This document shows positions 49,954-59,372 of a stretch of 64,000 nt of DNA, piece by piece. Source of the DNA: Impatiens glandulifera. Its lineage: Eukaryota; Streptophyta; Magnoliopsida; Ericales; Balsaminaceae. The notes under the pieces are model-generated. The model ran no database searches, was not told the origin of the DNA, and worked only from the letters and a program-made list of their open reading frames with translations. Location of the stretch: NCBI RefSeq assembly GCF_907164915.1, contig NC_061870.1, forward strand, positions 24,713,348 through 24,777,347, in the 5' to 3' direction. Each line of letters starts with the position of its first letter. Within the stretch, counting starts at the first letter, position 1. The translations under genes were made by a program, and so were the position numbers.

Positions 49954-51867
49954 ATGTTATCCTCTTCCTCATCTTCTATCCTTTACACAGGCGGCCTACC
50001 AATCATCAAACGCCGATCAATTTCTCCATCTGTCTTCAAGGAAGATCATCAATGTGTGCTTCCCGATCAACTCCCTTCTCTAATCGACAAATGCAAATCC
50101 CTCACTCAACTCCTCCAAATCCACGCTTCCCTCATTCGTCGAGGTCTCGACCACCATAATCAACTTCTCACCTTCAAACTTCTCCGCTCTTACTCATCTC
50201 TCGGCCGCCTCCACTATTCGATTTCCCTATTCGATCAAACCCAAAACCCAGATGTCTTTTTCTACACCGCTATTATTCATGCCCATTCCTTAAACAATCT
50301 CCATAGTCAAGCCTTCAATTTCTATGTCCGGATGCTGAGAGATGGGATTGAACCAACCGAATATACATTCTCCTCTGTTCTTAAATCCTGTCCCTTTCGT
50401 GCTGGAAAAGAGATACATGCTCAGGCGATTAAATTTGGTGTGGTATCGAAATCATCGAATATGTATGTTGTCACAGCTCTGGTTAATGTCTATGGTAAAG
50501 GAGGTGACTTGGAGTCCGCACGCCAACTGTTTGATAAAATGCCTGATAGGAGTTTAGTTTCATTAGCGGCTATGATTTCAATTTATGCGAAACATGGGGA
50601 TGTAGATCTTGCATGGAAACTGTTTGATGAAATGCCGGAGAAGGATGTTGTGTGTTGGAATGTGATGATTGATGGGTATGCACAACATGGAAGACCGAAT
50701 GAAGCTTTGGAGCTTTTCAGGAAAATGTTAATGGATCAAATGAGGCCAAATGAAGTCACTATTGTTGCAGTCTTATCTGCTTGTGGGCAGCTTGGTGCAC
50801 TTGAATCGGGTAAATGGATTCATTCTTACATTATGAATAACAAAGTTCATTTAAATCTTCAAGTGGGTACTGCCTTAGTAGATATGTATAGCAAATGTGG
50901 AAGTTTAGAAGATGCCACGATCGTGTTTGATACTATCGATAACAAGGATGTTGTTGCATGGAATTCCATGATTCTTGGATTCGCAATGCACGGTTTTCTT
51001 AAGGATGTTTTTCGTATGTTTGTCGACATGACCCGGATAGGTATTCGTCCAACCGACATTACGTTCATTGGAATCTTGAATGCCTGCGCCCATTCTGGCG
51101 CAGTCTCTGACGGGTGGAAGTTTTTCCGGATGATGAAGGACAAATACAAAATTGAACCTAAAATAGAGCATTATGGATGTATGGTCAATTTGCTGGGACG
51201 AGCAGGGCATCTTGACGAAGCATTTGAACTCGTAAAAGGTATGGACATCGAACCGGATCTTGTCTTATGGGGAACATTACTTAATGCATGTAGGATCCAT
51301 CACAAAATCGGTTTGGCTGAAGAAATTTTGAAGAATCTCGGAAACTCGTCATCAGGTTCGTATATTATGATGTCGAACATGTACGCCTCGTCAGGAAATT
51401 GGGACGAAGTTGCACGAACAAGAGCTGCGATGAAAGGAAATGGGATTGTTAAAGAGCCCGGTTGTACTTCTATCGAAGTGGGAAACAAGGTTCATGAGTT
51501 TGTTGCGAGTGATACGAGACACCCGAAAAGAAAAGAGATATATGAGATGATCGAGGAGATGAATGGATGGTTGAAGGGTTTTGATGAATATTCACCAAAG
51601 ACGGAGATAGTATTGCACAATATTGATGAAACGGAGAAGAGACGTTCGCTTGAAGTTCATAGCGAAAAGCTTGCAATTGCGTTCGGGCTTATTAGCACTG
51701 AGCGAGGAACTACAATCAAGATTTTTAAGAATCTCAGAGTGTGTTCGGATTGCCATGATGTAACGAAGATACTATCGAAGATCACAGGCAGGGAGATTAT
51801 TGTAAGGGATCGAAGTCGTTTCCATCGATTTGAAAATGGATTATGTTCTTGTGGGGATTATTGGTGA
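49954..51867 (+). CDS. ELI1: PPR-DYW RNA-editing factor, probable ELI1 orthologue
   Basis: Intronless frame of 637 residues of the PLS-class pentatricopeptide repeat family, which binds organelle transcripts and directs C-to-U editing. The N-terminus (MLSSSSSSILYTGG..KRRSISPS) is Ser/Arg-rich and acid-poor, as in a plastid transit peptide. Successive PPR units include VFFYTAIIHAHSLNN, EKDVVCWNVMIDGYAQHGRP and KDVVAWNSMILGFAMHGF. E and E+ motifs follow (KEPGCTSIEVGNKVHEF), then the DYW deaminase domain with HSE (569-571), CSDC (597-600) and terminal CSCGDYW (631-637). All zinc and catalytic residues are present. Its length and phrases such as MIDGYAQHG, PTDITFIG and IKIFKNLRVCSDCH fit Arabidopsis ELI1 (At4g37380) from memory. 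Orthology needs a tree, and the editing site is not inferred here. Confidence 0.93.
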   Translation: MLSSSSSSILYTGGLPIIKRRSISPSVFKEDHQCVLPDQLPSLIDKCKSLTQLLQIHASLIRRGLDHHNQLLTFKLLRSYSSLGRLHYSISLFDQTQNPDVFFYTAIIHAHSLNNLHSQAFNFYVRMLRDGIEPTEYTFSSVLKSCPFRAGKEIHAQAIKFGVVSKSSNMYVVTALVNVYGKGGDLESARQLFDKMPDRSLVSLAAMISIYAKHGDVDLAWKLFDEMPEKDVVCWNVMIDGYAQHGRPNEALELFRKMLMDQMRPNEVTIVAVLSACGQLGALESGKWIHSYIMNNKVHLNLQVGTALVDMYSKCGSLEDATIVFDTIDNKDVVAWNSMILGFAMHGFLKDVFRMFVDMTRIGIRPTDITFIGILNACAHSGAVSDGWKFFRMMKDKYKIEPKIEHYGCMVNLLGRAGHLDEAFELVKGMDIEPDLVLWGTLLNACRIHHKIGLAEEILKNLGNSSSGSYIMMSNMYASSGNWDEVARTRAAMKGNGIVKEPGCTSIEVGNKVHEFVASDTRHPKRKEIYEMIEEMNGWLKGFDEYSPKTEIVLHNIDETEKRRSLEVHSEKLAIAFGLISTERGTTIKIFKNLRVCSDCHDVTKILSKITGREIIVRDRSRFHRFENGLCSCGDYW

Positions 51868-52205
51868 AATAAGAAAGATTATTTATTTTTATTTAGAGTT
51901 CCTCCCTATGTTGTCCCCCTGCATTTCTTGAAAATGTTTTTCACCTAGGATCCTTCGTTGTTACTAAATTGACTCTCCCATGGAAGGTTAATCATCAAAA
52001 ATAAAAATAAAAAAATTACCTTTTTATCTCTCTAAATTTGAACCAATATCAATTTACGAAACCATACCCAAAATAGAACACGACAAATGAAATACCTCAC
52101 CAGGAAAAAGTAATCAATGGACGACCACGCTCAAAGTAGTTTTTAAAACTTTTAACTATGATTTAATTAAGTCTATTTAATTTATCATATGTTGATCCAC
52201 TTTAT
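51868..52205. other. Short AT-rich spacer after the PPR gene
   Basis: The 3' flank of the PPR gene. I see no gene and no clear repeat before the MITE at about 52206. Confidence 0.5.
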
Positions 52206-52491
52206 TGTAAAAGTGTTTAATATTTGGTCTGAACCGAATATTCGACCGAATTTGAATTCATCGAATTCGAATTTTATTTTCGGTTTTTGAGTCGAATTTC
52301 AAACTAATTCGAATTCAAATACGGTTTTCAAATTGATTTAGGGTTTAGAGTTTCAACTCGTAAACTAAACCAAAAATTGAATTTGTTTTTTATTATTTAT
52401 TCTTCCAAACTTAGCTTAAGAAAAAGTTTAAAATAATCAAATTAGAATATTTTGAATTTAAGATTTAATAATAAAAGAAAAAGAAAGAAAA

Positions 52492-52525
52492 ACATCAGTG
52501 GTCTAGTGGTAGGATAGTACCCTGC
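52492..52525 (+). pseudogene. 5' half of a split tRNA-Gly(GCC)-like sequence
   Basis: ACATCAG then TGGTCTAGTGGTAGGATAG and TACCCTGC match the 5' half of plant tRNA-Gly(GCC) through the first anticodon bases, with two acceptor-stem changes. It ends exactly at the target duplication CCTGC (52521-52525) of the LTR element. The 3' half is at 56938-56979. Confidence 0.8.
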
Positions 52526-53892
52526 TGTTACAACCGTAACATGCTGGCCTCGGTCCGGGCTTGATTGCGGAGGGCCAGGACCGAGAGGTGCCCAAAAAGA
52601 GTCGCGGGGGTGCGGCAGGGTACCGGAGATGAGGAAGGCTATGGAACTAAAGCTGGTGTTCTGGCACTTGTGTGAAGCGCCAGAACCGAGAAGAAGTGTG
52701 CCGAGAGGAAGTTGCGTGCGGGCGACTTAGGTGCAGAGTTTCAGCCGAGTTGTCTTGGCTGTGTGTTGGCCAGGACCGAGAGGGGTGCCGAGAAGAGTGT
52801 CGCGAGCGTGCGGCACTGGCGCCAGAATGCTATGTAATCAATGTTGCTGTCGGACCGAAGGGTTGAGGACCAGGACCGAGAGAATGATGTTAGCATGCGT
52901 TTGCCGGACCGAAGGGTTGAGTACCAGGGCCGAGAGAATGATGTTAGCATGCGTTTGCCGGACCGAAGGGTTGAGTACCAGGACCGAGAGATTGATGTTA
53001 GCATGCGGTAGGTCGTGGGCCGGATTGCGGAAGGCCAAGACCGAGTGAAGGCCGAAGTGGGGTCGCGTGCGTGCGACCTAGGGCCGAAAGAGTAACAACA
53101 GCCGGCGCATTGAGTGTGCGTGCAGAAGGCGGGAAAAGTGTGGAGAAGGAAGCATCCGACCGAGGAGGACCGAGGAGGACCGATGACCGAGGACCGAAGC
53201 GTTTCAGCATGGGCCAGATCATTGTGCATGGGTCAGGCCTCGACCAGAGATTGGGCCATGGGCTAGTGGTGGGCCGATAATGTCCCGATCCTCTGGGCGA
53301 CCGAAGAAAGGCGCAGCGTTAAGTCAAAGATGGAAGAAGTCTTGGCCGAGACCGAGTATTTCGGGAAGGCCCGGTCAAGGTCCGGGCCGAGACCGAGTAT
53401 TTCGGGAAGGCCCGGTCAAAGTCCCTATAATTTCGGAAGGCCAAGTCTTGGATGACTTTTTCAGCCAAGACTTAGCCAAGAGCTTTCTCCGTCTCCAAGT
53501 TTCTTATTGTTATTCTTAGGGCTATAAATATGTCATGAGCTGCACAAGACGTTTTGTTGGGATCCGGTTGGATTTTTGGAGAGAAAAATATCCCCCACAA
53601 GTGAGAGTCATTTTGTGTGCAGCCTTGATAATTTATAGCCTCTTTGTAATCATTATTTGTGAGTGAATATAATTACAGAGTTGGGCATTTGCCCGTAATC
53701 TTGTGTGTGTTTATCTTTGCTGAGTATTTGATTTATTATTGTGGGTCTGGGCAGAATTGTTGATTGAGTTATTTGTTTATTTCTTTGTGAGAAGTGAACC
53801 TCGGAGTTGGCTGACTGTTTTGGTGCGCAAAACAGGCCGCACAAGGGCGAAAAACTTAGTAAAAATTCCGCTGCATAATTGCCTTTGTGACA
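52526..53892 (+). repeat. 5' LTR, 1367 bp
   Basis: Starts TGTTACAACC and ends TGTGACA. It contains a CTATAAATATG TATA box near 53523 and three 54-bp tandem units (52851-53012). By eye it differs from the 3' LTR at four bases and by lacking an 11-bp duplication. Short frames within it are not genes. Confidence 0.92.
52851..53012 (+). repeat. Three 54-bp tandem units in the LTR
   Basis: Units start at 52851, 52905 and 52959, each with CGGACCGAAGGGTTGAG and GATGTTAGCATGCG. The same array is at 55885-56046 in the 3' LTR. A second tandem, 41 bp x 2 starting GGCCGAGACCGAGTATTTCG, lies at 53344 and 53385. Confidence 0.92.
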
Positions 53893-53894
53893 GG

Positions 53895-53907
53895 TGGTAT
53901 CAGAGCC
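53895..53907 (+). other. Primer-binding site (initiator Met tRNA)
   Basis: TGGTATCAGAGCC, two bases after the 5' LTR, is complementary to the 3' end of plant initiator tRNA-Met. Confidence 0.9.
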
Positions 53908-53932
53908 CAAGTTGCTGGATATTTTTCAAGAG

Positions 53933-55573
53933 ATGGCCGAAAATCAACCAACCAGAAGTCGTGTTCCAGAGAGAGAACCAAGGGGGCGACACCTTGAAGA
54001 CTTGGCTGGTGCCCCAACCCCCGGTGGAGAAGATTCTTTATCTATTTTCAGAACAGATTGCCTTAATTCAGATTGGTTGTCCAGGCGGGATACTAGTGCT
54101 GAAGTTTTGGATTCTGTTGGAAAGAAGGTGTTTCTATGCGAGGAAGGCCTTGAATCTAAACGGGAAAAACTTGATAGAGAGATCAAGTTGTGGAAGAAAG
54201 TTGCTGCTTCGAGATTGGAAACAGTAGGGTGTTCTTCAACATGGTTCAAGGTACGTGAACCAACATTCTTTGGCGGTTTGAAGAGCTGCAAAGAAAGGGA
54301 AAAGTTTCTGTGGGATCCTGGAGGAGATTGCACAGCAGCGAAGGTCATTATGGTGGAGCGAGGATTTAGAACCAGCATGTGTCTTATGGGGGATGCAGAC
54401 CTTTATTGGAGGGCTTGGCTATTCAAAGATCCTTGTTCAGATCATAAGAAGATGGGCTTGCGGGAAGTCCTATTAAGAATTCAAAAGCGGGGATATGTTA
54501 GGTCCCAATATAAAGGCCGAGAGAAGGCCTTGAATTCCAAAGCAGCGCCGAGTAAAGGCGGGCAGATTGCTGATTTCCATGCGGGATATTGGCTGGGGCA
54601 GATCAGGTGCGTTTCTGTCCTCCGAGATGGTGGTGATATCATTCTAGGAAATATGTTTCTGGTCCAAGCAAAGGTGAAGGTGCAGGCTTATTTTGAAGTG
54701 CTGCTATGTGGAGAGTCGGGTTCTCCCTCCTTTATGGCAGAAACTTGCGATGCTCCAAGAAGAAAGAAGTCGAGATGCCTCATAAATATTCAGCCAGTTG
54801 TAGGCCGAATGGGGGAGGAAGAGGCGGATGCGTCGGCTTTGATGGAGATGAGGGCCAGCGAGGGCCAAGTGTCGGCCTATGTTAAAGGTCCGGCACTTAA
54901 GAAGTCCAGACTCTTGAAGGAGGCTAAAAAGGTAACCAAGGGGGACTTCACACATCAGCCGCGGGGGAAGCTGATGGCTTGTTCAGTATGTAAACTGGGC
55001 AAGACCGAGAAGAAGATGGAAGTGGGTCTGCTGCAGCGACCATCACATATTCCGGGGAGAATGGGCAGATGTCTCTCAAAGGGCTTCGTTCTCGAATTCC
55101 CAAGGGCAAGTGGGAAGATCTCTACTCCGTGTGTGGGTAGATCAGCCAAGTATACGGTCTCAATGGGGGTGCTAAAGGTGTTTCCAGCAGGGGAGACCGA
55201 GGAATGTTTTTCTAAATACTTGGGTGTGACGAAATTCCTGAAGGCGAGCAGGAAGACCTCGGTCCCAGGAGGGGACCGATCATACAAGTATACGGTCTTA
55301 TTGGGATGGCTGAAGGGGTGCTCGGCCGAGAAGACTATTGAAGGGTGTTTCAAGTACTTGGATGCAGAAATATTCCTGAAGGCGATCAGGAAGACCTCTA
55401 TCCAGGGTGCGGATAGATTTGCTGGGCACACGGTCCTGATGCGGATGCTAAAGGTGAGTTTGGCTAGGGGGACCGAGAAATTATATTCTATGTGCTTGGG
55501 TGAGGCGAGTTTGGTGCAACCCACAACGAGGACGTTGTGCTCTTCTAGTGGGGGTGGTTTGTTACAACCGTAA
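53933..55573 (+). CDS. Gag-like ORF with triplicated 46-residue module
   Basis: Frame of 546 residues from the ATG at 53933; the frame is open from 53894 in the primer site. It begins MAENQPTRSR with a charged, coiled-coil-like stretch (EEGLESKREKLDREIKLWKK). Then come phrases aligning with plant Ty3/gypsy gag: FKVREPTFFGG, CKEREKFLWD, TAAKV, RTSMCLMGDADLYWRAW. After that, gag similarity fades and no zinc knuckle or pol domain appears. From 55095 to 55508 three 46-residue repeats follow, each with a 'FLKA.RKTS' and 'YTVLL..LK'-like core, and the frame stops inside the 3' LTR at 55571-55573. Despite strong divergence there is no internal stop over 1.64 kb. Whether it makes a working protein is unknown. 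Confidence 0.6.
   Translation: MAENQPTRSRVPEREPRGRHLEDLAGAPTPGGEDSLSIFRTDCLNSDWLSRRDTSAEVLDSVGKKVFLCEEGLESKREKLDREIKLWKKVAASRLETVGCSSTWFKVREPTFFGGLKSCKEREKFLWDPGGDCTAAKVIMVERGFRTSMCLMGDADLYWRAWLFKDPCSDHKKMGLREVLLRIQKRGYVRSQYKGREKALNSKAAPSKGGQIADFHAGYWLGQIRCVSVLRDGGDIILGNMFLVQAKVKVQAYFEVLLCGESGSPSFMAETCDAPRRKKSRCLINIQPVVGRMGEEEADASALMEMRASEGQVSAYVKGPALKKSRLLKEAKKVTKGDFTHQPRGKLMACSVCKLGKTEKKMEVGLLQRPSHIPGRMGRCLSKGFVLEFPRASGKISTPCVGRSAKYTVSMGVLKVFPAGETEECFSKYLGVTKFLKASRKTSVPGGDRSYKYTVLLGWLKGCSAEKTIEGCFKYLDAEIFLKAIRKTSIQGADRFAGHTVLMRMLKVSLARGTEKLYSMCLGEASLVQPTTRTLCSSSGGGLLQP
55095..55508 (+). repeat. Three 138-bp tandem units inside the element ORF
   Basis: Starts at 55095, 55233 and about 55370 are marked by 'attcc..aagg' and 'aggaagacctc', with the later 'tatacggtct' and 'gaccgag' landmarks at equal spacing. 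The period is 46 codons, so the frame is kept. Confidence 0.8.
55547..55559 (+). other. Polypurine tract
   Basis: AGTGGGGGTGGTT directly precedes the TG of the 3' LTR. Confidence 0.8.
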
Positions 55574-56937
55574 CATGCTGGCCTCGGTCCGGGCTTGATT
55601 GCGGAGGGCCAGGACCGAGAGGTGCCCAAAAAGAGTCGCGGGGGTGCGGCAGGGTACCGGAGATGAGGAAGGCTATGGAACTAAAGCTGGTGTTCTGGCA
55701 CTTGTGTGAAGCGCCAGGACCGAGAAGAAGTGTGCCGAGAGGAAGTTGCGTGCGGGCGACTTAGGTGCAGAGTTTCAGCCGAGTTGTCTTGGCTGTGTGT
55801 TGGCCAGGACCGAGAGGGGTGCCGAGAAGAGTGTCGCGAGCGTGCGGCACTGGCGCCAGAATGCTATGTAATCAATGTTGCTGTCGGACCGAAGGGTTGA
55901 GGACCAGGACCGAGAGAATGATGTTAGCATGCGTTTGCCGGACCGAAGGGTTGAGTACCAGGGCCGAGAGAATGATGTTAGCATGCGTTTGCCGGACCGA
56001 AGGGTTGAGTACCAGGACTGAGAGATTGATGTTAGCATGCGGTAGGTCGTGGGCCGGATTGCGGAAGGCCAGGACCGAGTGAAGGCCGAAGTGGGGTCGC
56101 GTGCGTGCGACCTAGGGCCGAAAGAGTAACAACAGCCGGCGCATTGAGTGTGCGTGCAGAAGGCGGGAAAAGTGTGGAGAAGGAAGCATCCGACCGAGGA
56201 GGACCGAGGAGGACCGATGACCGAGGACCGAAGCGTTTCAGCATGGGCCAGATCATTGTGCATGGGTCAGGCCTCGACCAGAGATTGGGCCATGGGCTAG
56301 TGGTGGGCCGATAATGTCCCGATCCTCTGGGCGACCGAAGAAAGGCGCAGCGTTAAGTCAAAGATGGAAGAAGTCTTGGCCGAGACCGAGTATTTCGGGA
56401 AGGCCCGGTCAAGGTCCGGGCCGAGACCGAGTATTTCGGGAAGGCCCGGTCAAAGTCCCTATAATTTCGGAAGGCCAAGTCTTGGATGACTTTTTCAGCC
56501 AAGACTTAGCCAAGAGCTTTCTCCGTCTCCAAGTTTCTTATTGTTATTCTTAGGGCTATAAATATGTCATGAGCTGCACAAGACGTTTTGTTGGGATCCA
56601 GTTGGGATCCGGTTGGATTTTTGGAGAGAAAAATATCCCCCACAAGTGAGAGTCATTTTGTGTGTAGCCTTGATAATTTATAGCCTCTTTGTAATCATTA
56701 TTTGTGAGTGAATATAATTACAGAGTTGGGCATTTGCCCGTAATCTTGTGTGTGTTTATCTTTGCTGAGTATTTGATTTATTATTGTGGGTCTGGGCAGA
56801 ATTGTTGATTGAGTTATTTGTTTATTTCTTTGTGAGAAGTGAACCTCGGAGTTGGCTGACTGTTTTGGTGCGCAAAACAGGCCGCACAAGGGCGAAAAAC
56901 TTAGTAAAAATTCCGCTGCATAATTGCCTTTGTGACA
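55560..56937 (+). repeat. 3' LTR, 1378 bp
   Basis: Same as the 5' LTR plus an 11-bp tandem duplication (GTTGGGATCCA before GTTGGGATCCG, near 56590-56610). The length difference equals this insertion exactly. Confidence 0.92.
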
Positions 56938-56979
56938 CCTGCCATGGTGCAGACATGGGTTTAATTCCTAGCTGGTGCA
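56938..56979 (+). pseudogene. 3' half of the split tRNA-Gly(GCC)-like sequence
   Basis: CCTGC (target duplication), then CATGGTGCAGACATGGG, TTTAATTCCT and AGCTGGTGCA. It is the anticodon-to-acceptor half of tRNA-Gly(GCC). The B box has decayed from GGTTCGATTCC to GGTTTAATTCC. Joined across the element with one copy of the duplication, the two halves give 71 bases, the normal length. Confidence 0.8.
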
Positions 56980-57152
56980 ATTTATTTTGAGTTATGTTAG
57001 TTCTCATTCGATTTGGTTTAATTAGAATTTATTCGAATAAACCGAATCGAGGAACTCGAAAACCGAACCGATGAACACCCCTAGTAACGCTATAAATATA
57101 TACAACATTTTTCTATAATTAATTAATCAAAATAATGAATTAAATTTTAGTC

Positions 57153-57510
57153 AGGGGTTCAATATTTAGTCTGAACTGAATATCTGACTGAATTCGAATT
57201 CACCGAACTCGAAATTTATTTACGATTTTCGAATCGAATTTTAAACTAATTCGAATTTAAATACGGTTTGGTTTTTGACTTTGGTTTCAACTCAAAAATC
57301 AAACCGAAAAATGAATACTTTTTTTATTATTTATTTTAATTTTATATCTTACTAGAAATAAAAAAAATCGAATTCGGTTCGAATATGGTTTTATTTTGTT
57401 AAAATTTATTTGAATTCGGTTCGGTTTTAGAATTTGCTAAAAAAATAAAAATTTGAAGAACCCGAATGGAATAACTCAAATAACCCGAAAACCGAAACGA
57501 TAAATACCAC
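57153..57510. mobile_element. Second copy of the GAATTCGA-rich MITE
   Basis: Starts near CAGGGGTTCAATATTTAG and ends near CCGAAACGATAAATACC. Its first ~180 bp match 52206-52400 closely. It is not coding and abuts the copia remnant. Ends are approximate. Confidence 0.5.
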
Positions 57511-57599
57511 CAATCTCCCTCTCTCTCTCTCTATATATAATGATGCTTAATTTTCAAAATGTCCGGATTGCCGGGTCGAGAACTGTGGTTAATTTTCAC

Positions 57600-58154
57600 A
57601 TATTCTTCTTGTGAAAGCTTGAGAACTTTTTCATCCCTGAAAATTCTCATCCTAAGGATTTGTTTTGCAACATCCAAATCCTTCATTACAAACTTTTCAG
57701 ACAACTCTTTCTTGAGCTTGTTAATCTCATACAAGTTTGCTCCAACAATCAACATTTCATCAACGTACGATTTATGAAACCTCTTGATATAAAAACAATG
57801 ATTAGTTTCACACCTCAGAAAATTGTTACTTTTCATGAAGCTATCAAACTTCTTGTACCATTGCCTTGGAGCCTGTTTCAAACCATACAGACTCTTCTGA
57901 AGCTTACACACAAGCTCATCTTTTCCTTTGATTTCAAATCCTTCTGGTTGTCGCATATAAATCTTTTCATCTAAATCACCATGAAGAAAAGCAGTTTTGA
58001 CATCCATTTGTTGAAGATGAAGGTCTTCTTTTACAATCAAACTCAAAATAGTTCTAATTGTCATCAATTTAACTACTGGAGAGAAGATCTCATTGTAGTC
58101 AATACCTTCTTTCTGTTGAAATCCTTTCACAACCAACCTTGCCTTGTACCTCAT
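57600..58154 (-). pseudogene. Copia reverse transcriptase fragment
   Basis: Minus-strand frame with KARLVVKGFQQKEGIDY, QMDVKTAFLHGDLDEKIYM, QPEGF, KSLYGLKQAPRQWY and SYVDEMLIVG. The catalytic YVDD is changed to YVDE. It lacks the C-terminal RNase H and runs into unrelated tail sequence (NHSSRPGNP). Confidence 0.85.
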
Positions 58155-58217
58155 GGTTTTACCATGTTCTTCTTTAATCTTGAAGATCCATTTGTTGTGA
58201 AGTGCTTTCTTTCCCTT

Positions 58218-58559
58218 TTATAGCTTAGTGAGCTCCCAAGTACGATTCAACGTCAAAGAGTCCATCTCATCTTTCATCGCAAACTCCCACTTAACCGATT
58301 CATCAGATTGTATTGTTTCCTCATAATATTCAGGTTCACCTATATCTGTCAACAAGATATAGTGCAGAGATGGAGACCACCTCTCAACTGGTCTTTGATT
58401 CCTTAACGATCTTCTCAACTGTATAACCGGTGTTTGTTGATTTACCTCTAGGGCCACGTTCTCAACAATTTCATCTTCAACAACACATTGTTCTTCTTCA
58501 ACAGTCGGTATATATCTAGCTGAAAATTTTCTCAAATCGACTGTACCAGTCTCTTCCAA
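58218..58559 (-). pseudogene. Copia integrase-RT linker fragment
   Basis: Contains RRSLRNQRPVERWSPSLHYI and KWEFAMKDEMDSLTLNRTWE, typical of the region between integrase and reverse transcriptase in copia polyproteins. Confidence 0.75.
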
Positions 58560-59085
58560 CTTGGAATTACCATTTGATATCTTCCCAACACAATCTTTAT
58601 AGAGAACCTGTTCATTGAAGATGACATTTATGCTACGAATGATCTTCCAATTTTGATTATCCTAGAAACGATAACCAAACTCGATATCACCATAATCAAT
58701 GAAAAAACATTTATTAGAATTTGGATCAAGCTTGCTCCTATCACATTCATTAATATGAACATATGATAAACAACCAAACACTTTCAAATAAGAAAGATTT
58801 ACCTTTTTATTGCTCCAGGCTTATTTAGGAATTCTGAATTCAAGAGGAACAGAGGGTCCCCTGTTTATCAAATAGGCATCAGTATTGATAGCTTCTGCCC
58901 AAAAGGTTTTAGGCAGCACTACATGCAATCTCATGATTCTAGCACGCTCGTTCAATGTTCGATTCATTCGTTCAGCTACTCCATTTTCTCGAGGCGTTCA
59001 GGAATAGTCTTCACCATACCGATCCCATTTACAACACAATACTCTTTGAAATCTGAATTGATATATTCACCTCTGTTGTCTGATC

Positions 59086-59313
59086 TCAAACACTTAACTT
59101 TCTAATTTGTTTCATTTTTACCAAAACCTTCAATTTCTTGAAAATAACAAATACTTCAGACTTGTGCTTCATAAAATATACCCATACATTTCTTATCGAA
59201 TCATCTATAAACGTCACGTAGTATTGTGATCCGCCAATAGAAGAAACAGGTGCAGGTCCCCACACATCAGTGTGTACCAACTCTATCCTTTCTTTTTTGT
59301 GTTTTTTTCCCAA
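59086..59313 (-). pseudogene. Copia integrase core fragment
   Basis: [20 protein letters not shown] and [19 protein letters not shown] are the integrase core with two of its acidic residues. The frame breaks soon after. Confidence 0.85.
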
Positions 59314-59372
59314 TCTTTAAGAAACTCACCCGTTTCCATTTTTTAAGAATGTAGTTTTCACATAAATGATGT

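Larger units (their letters stand above)
52521..56942 (+). mobile_element. Recent non-autonomous LTR retrotransposon
   Basis: Complete element from 52526 to 56937 with the 5-bp target duplication CCTGC at both ends. LTRs start TGTTACAACC and end TTTGTGACA. The internal part (53893-55559, about 1.67 kb) has a methionine-initiator-tRNA primer site (53895-53907) and a purine-rich tract before the 3' LTR. It encodes only a diverged gag-like frame. No protease, reverse transcriptase, RNase H or integrase is present, so it must depend on a partner for movement. It is GC-rich against the AT-rich surroundings. The gag-like part resembles plant Ty3/gypsy gags. Confidence 0.92.
52206..57082. mobile_element. 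Older MITE-like repeat interrupted by a tRNA-like sequence and an LTR element
   Basis: The left part (52206-52400) is rich in GAATTCGAAT words and matches the start of the neighbouring copy at 57153 ('caatatttagtctgaactgaat' type). The right part (56995-57082) ends ACCGATGAACACCCCTAG, the reverse complement of a GGGGTGTTCATCGGTTCGG-type terminus common to plant hAT MITEs. Between them lie the tRNA-Gly-like halves and the LTR element. The left boundary is approximate, and no target duplication is clear. Confidence 0.5.

Noticed and set aside
52731..53519. Arg/Cys-rich frames in the LTR and their duplicates at 55765-56553
   Set aside because: They occur in both LTRs in several frames at once and reflect GC-rich tandem sequence, not genes.
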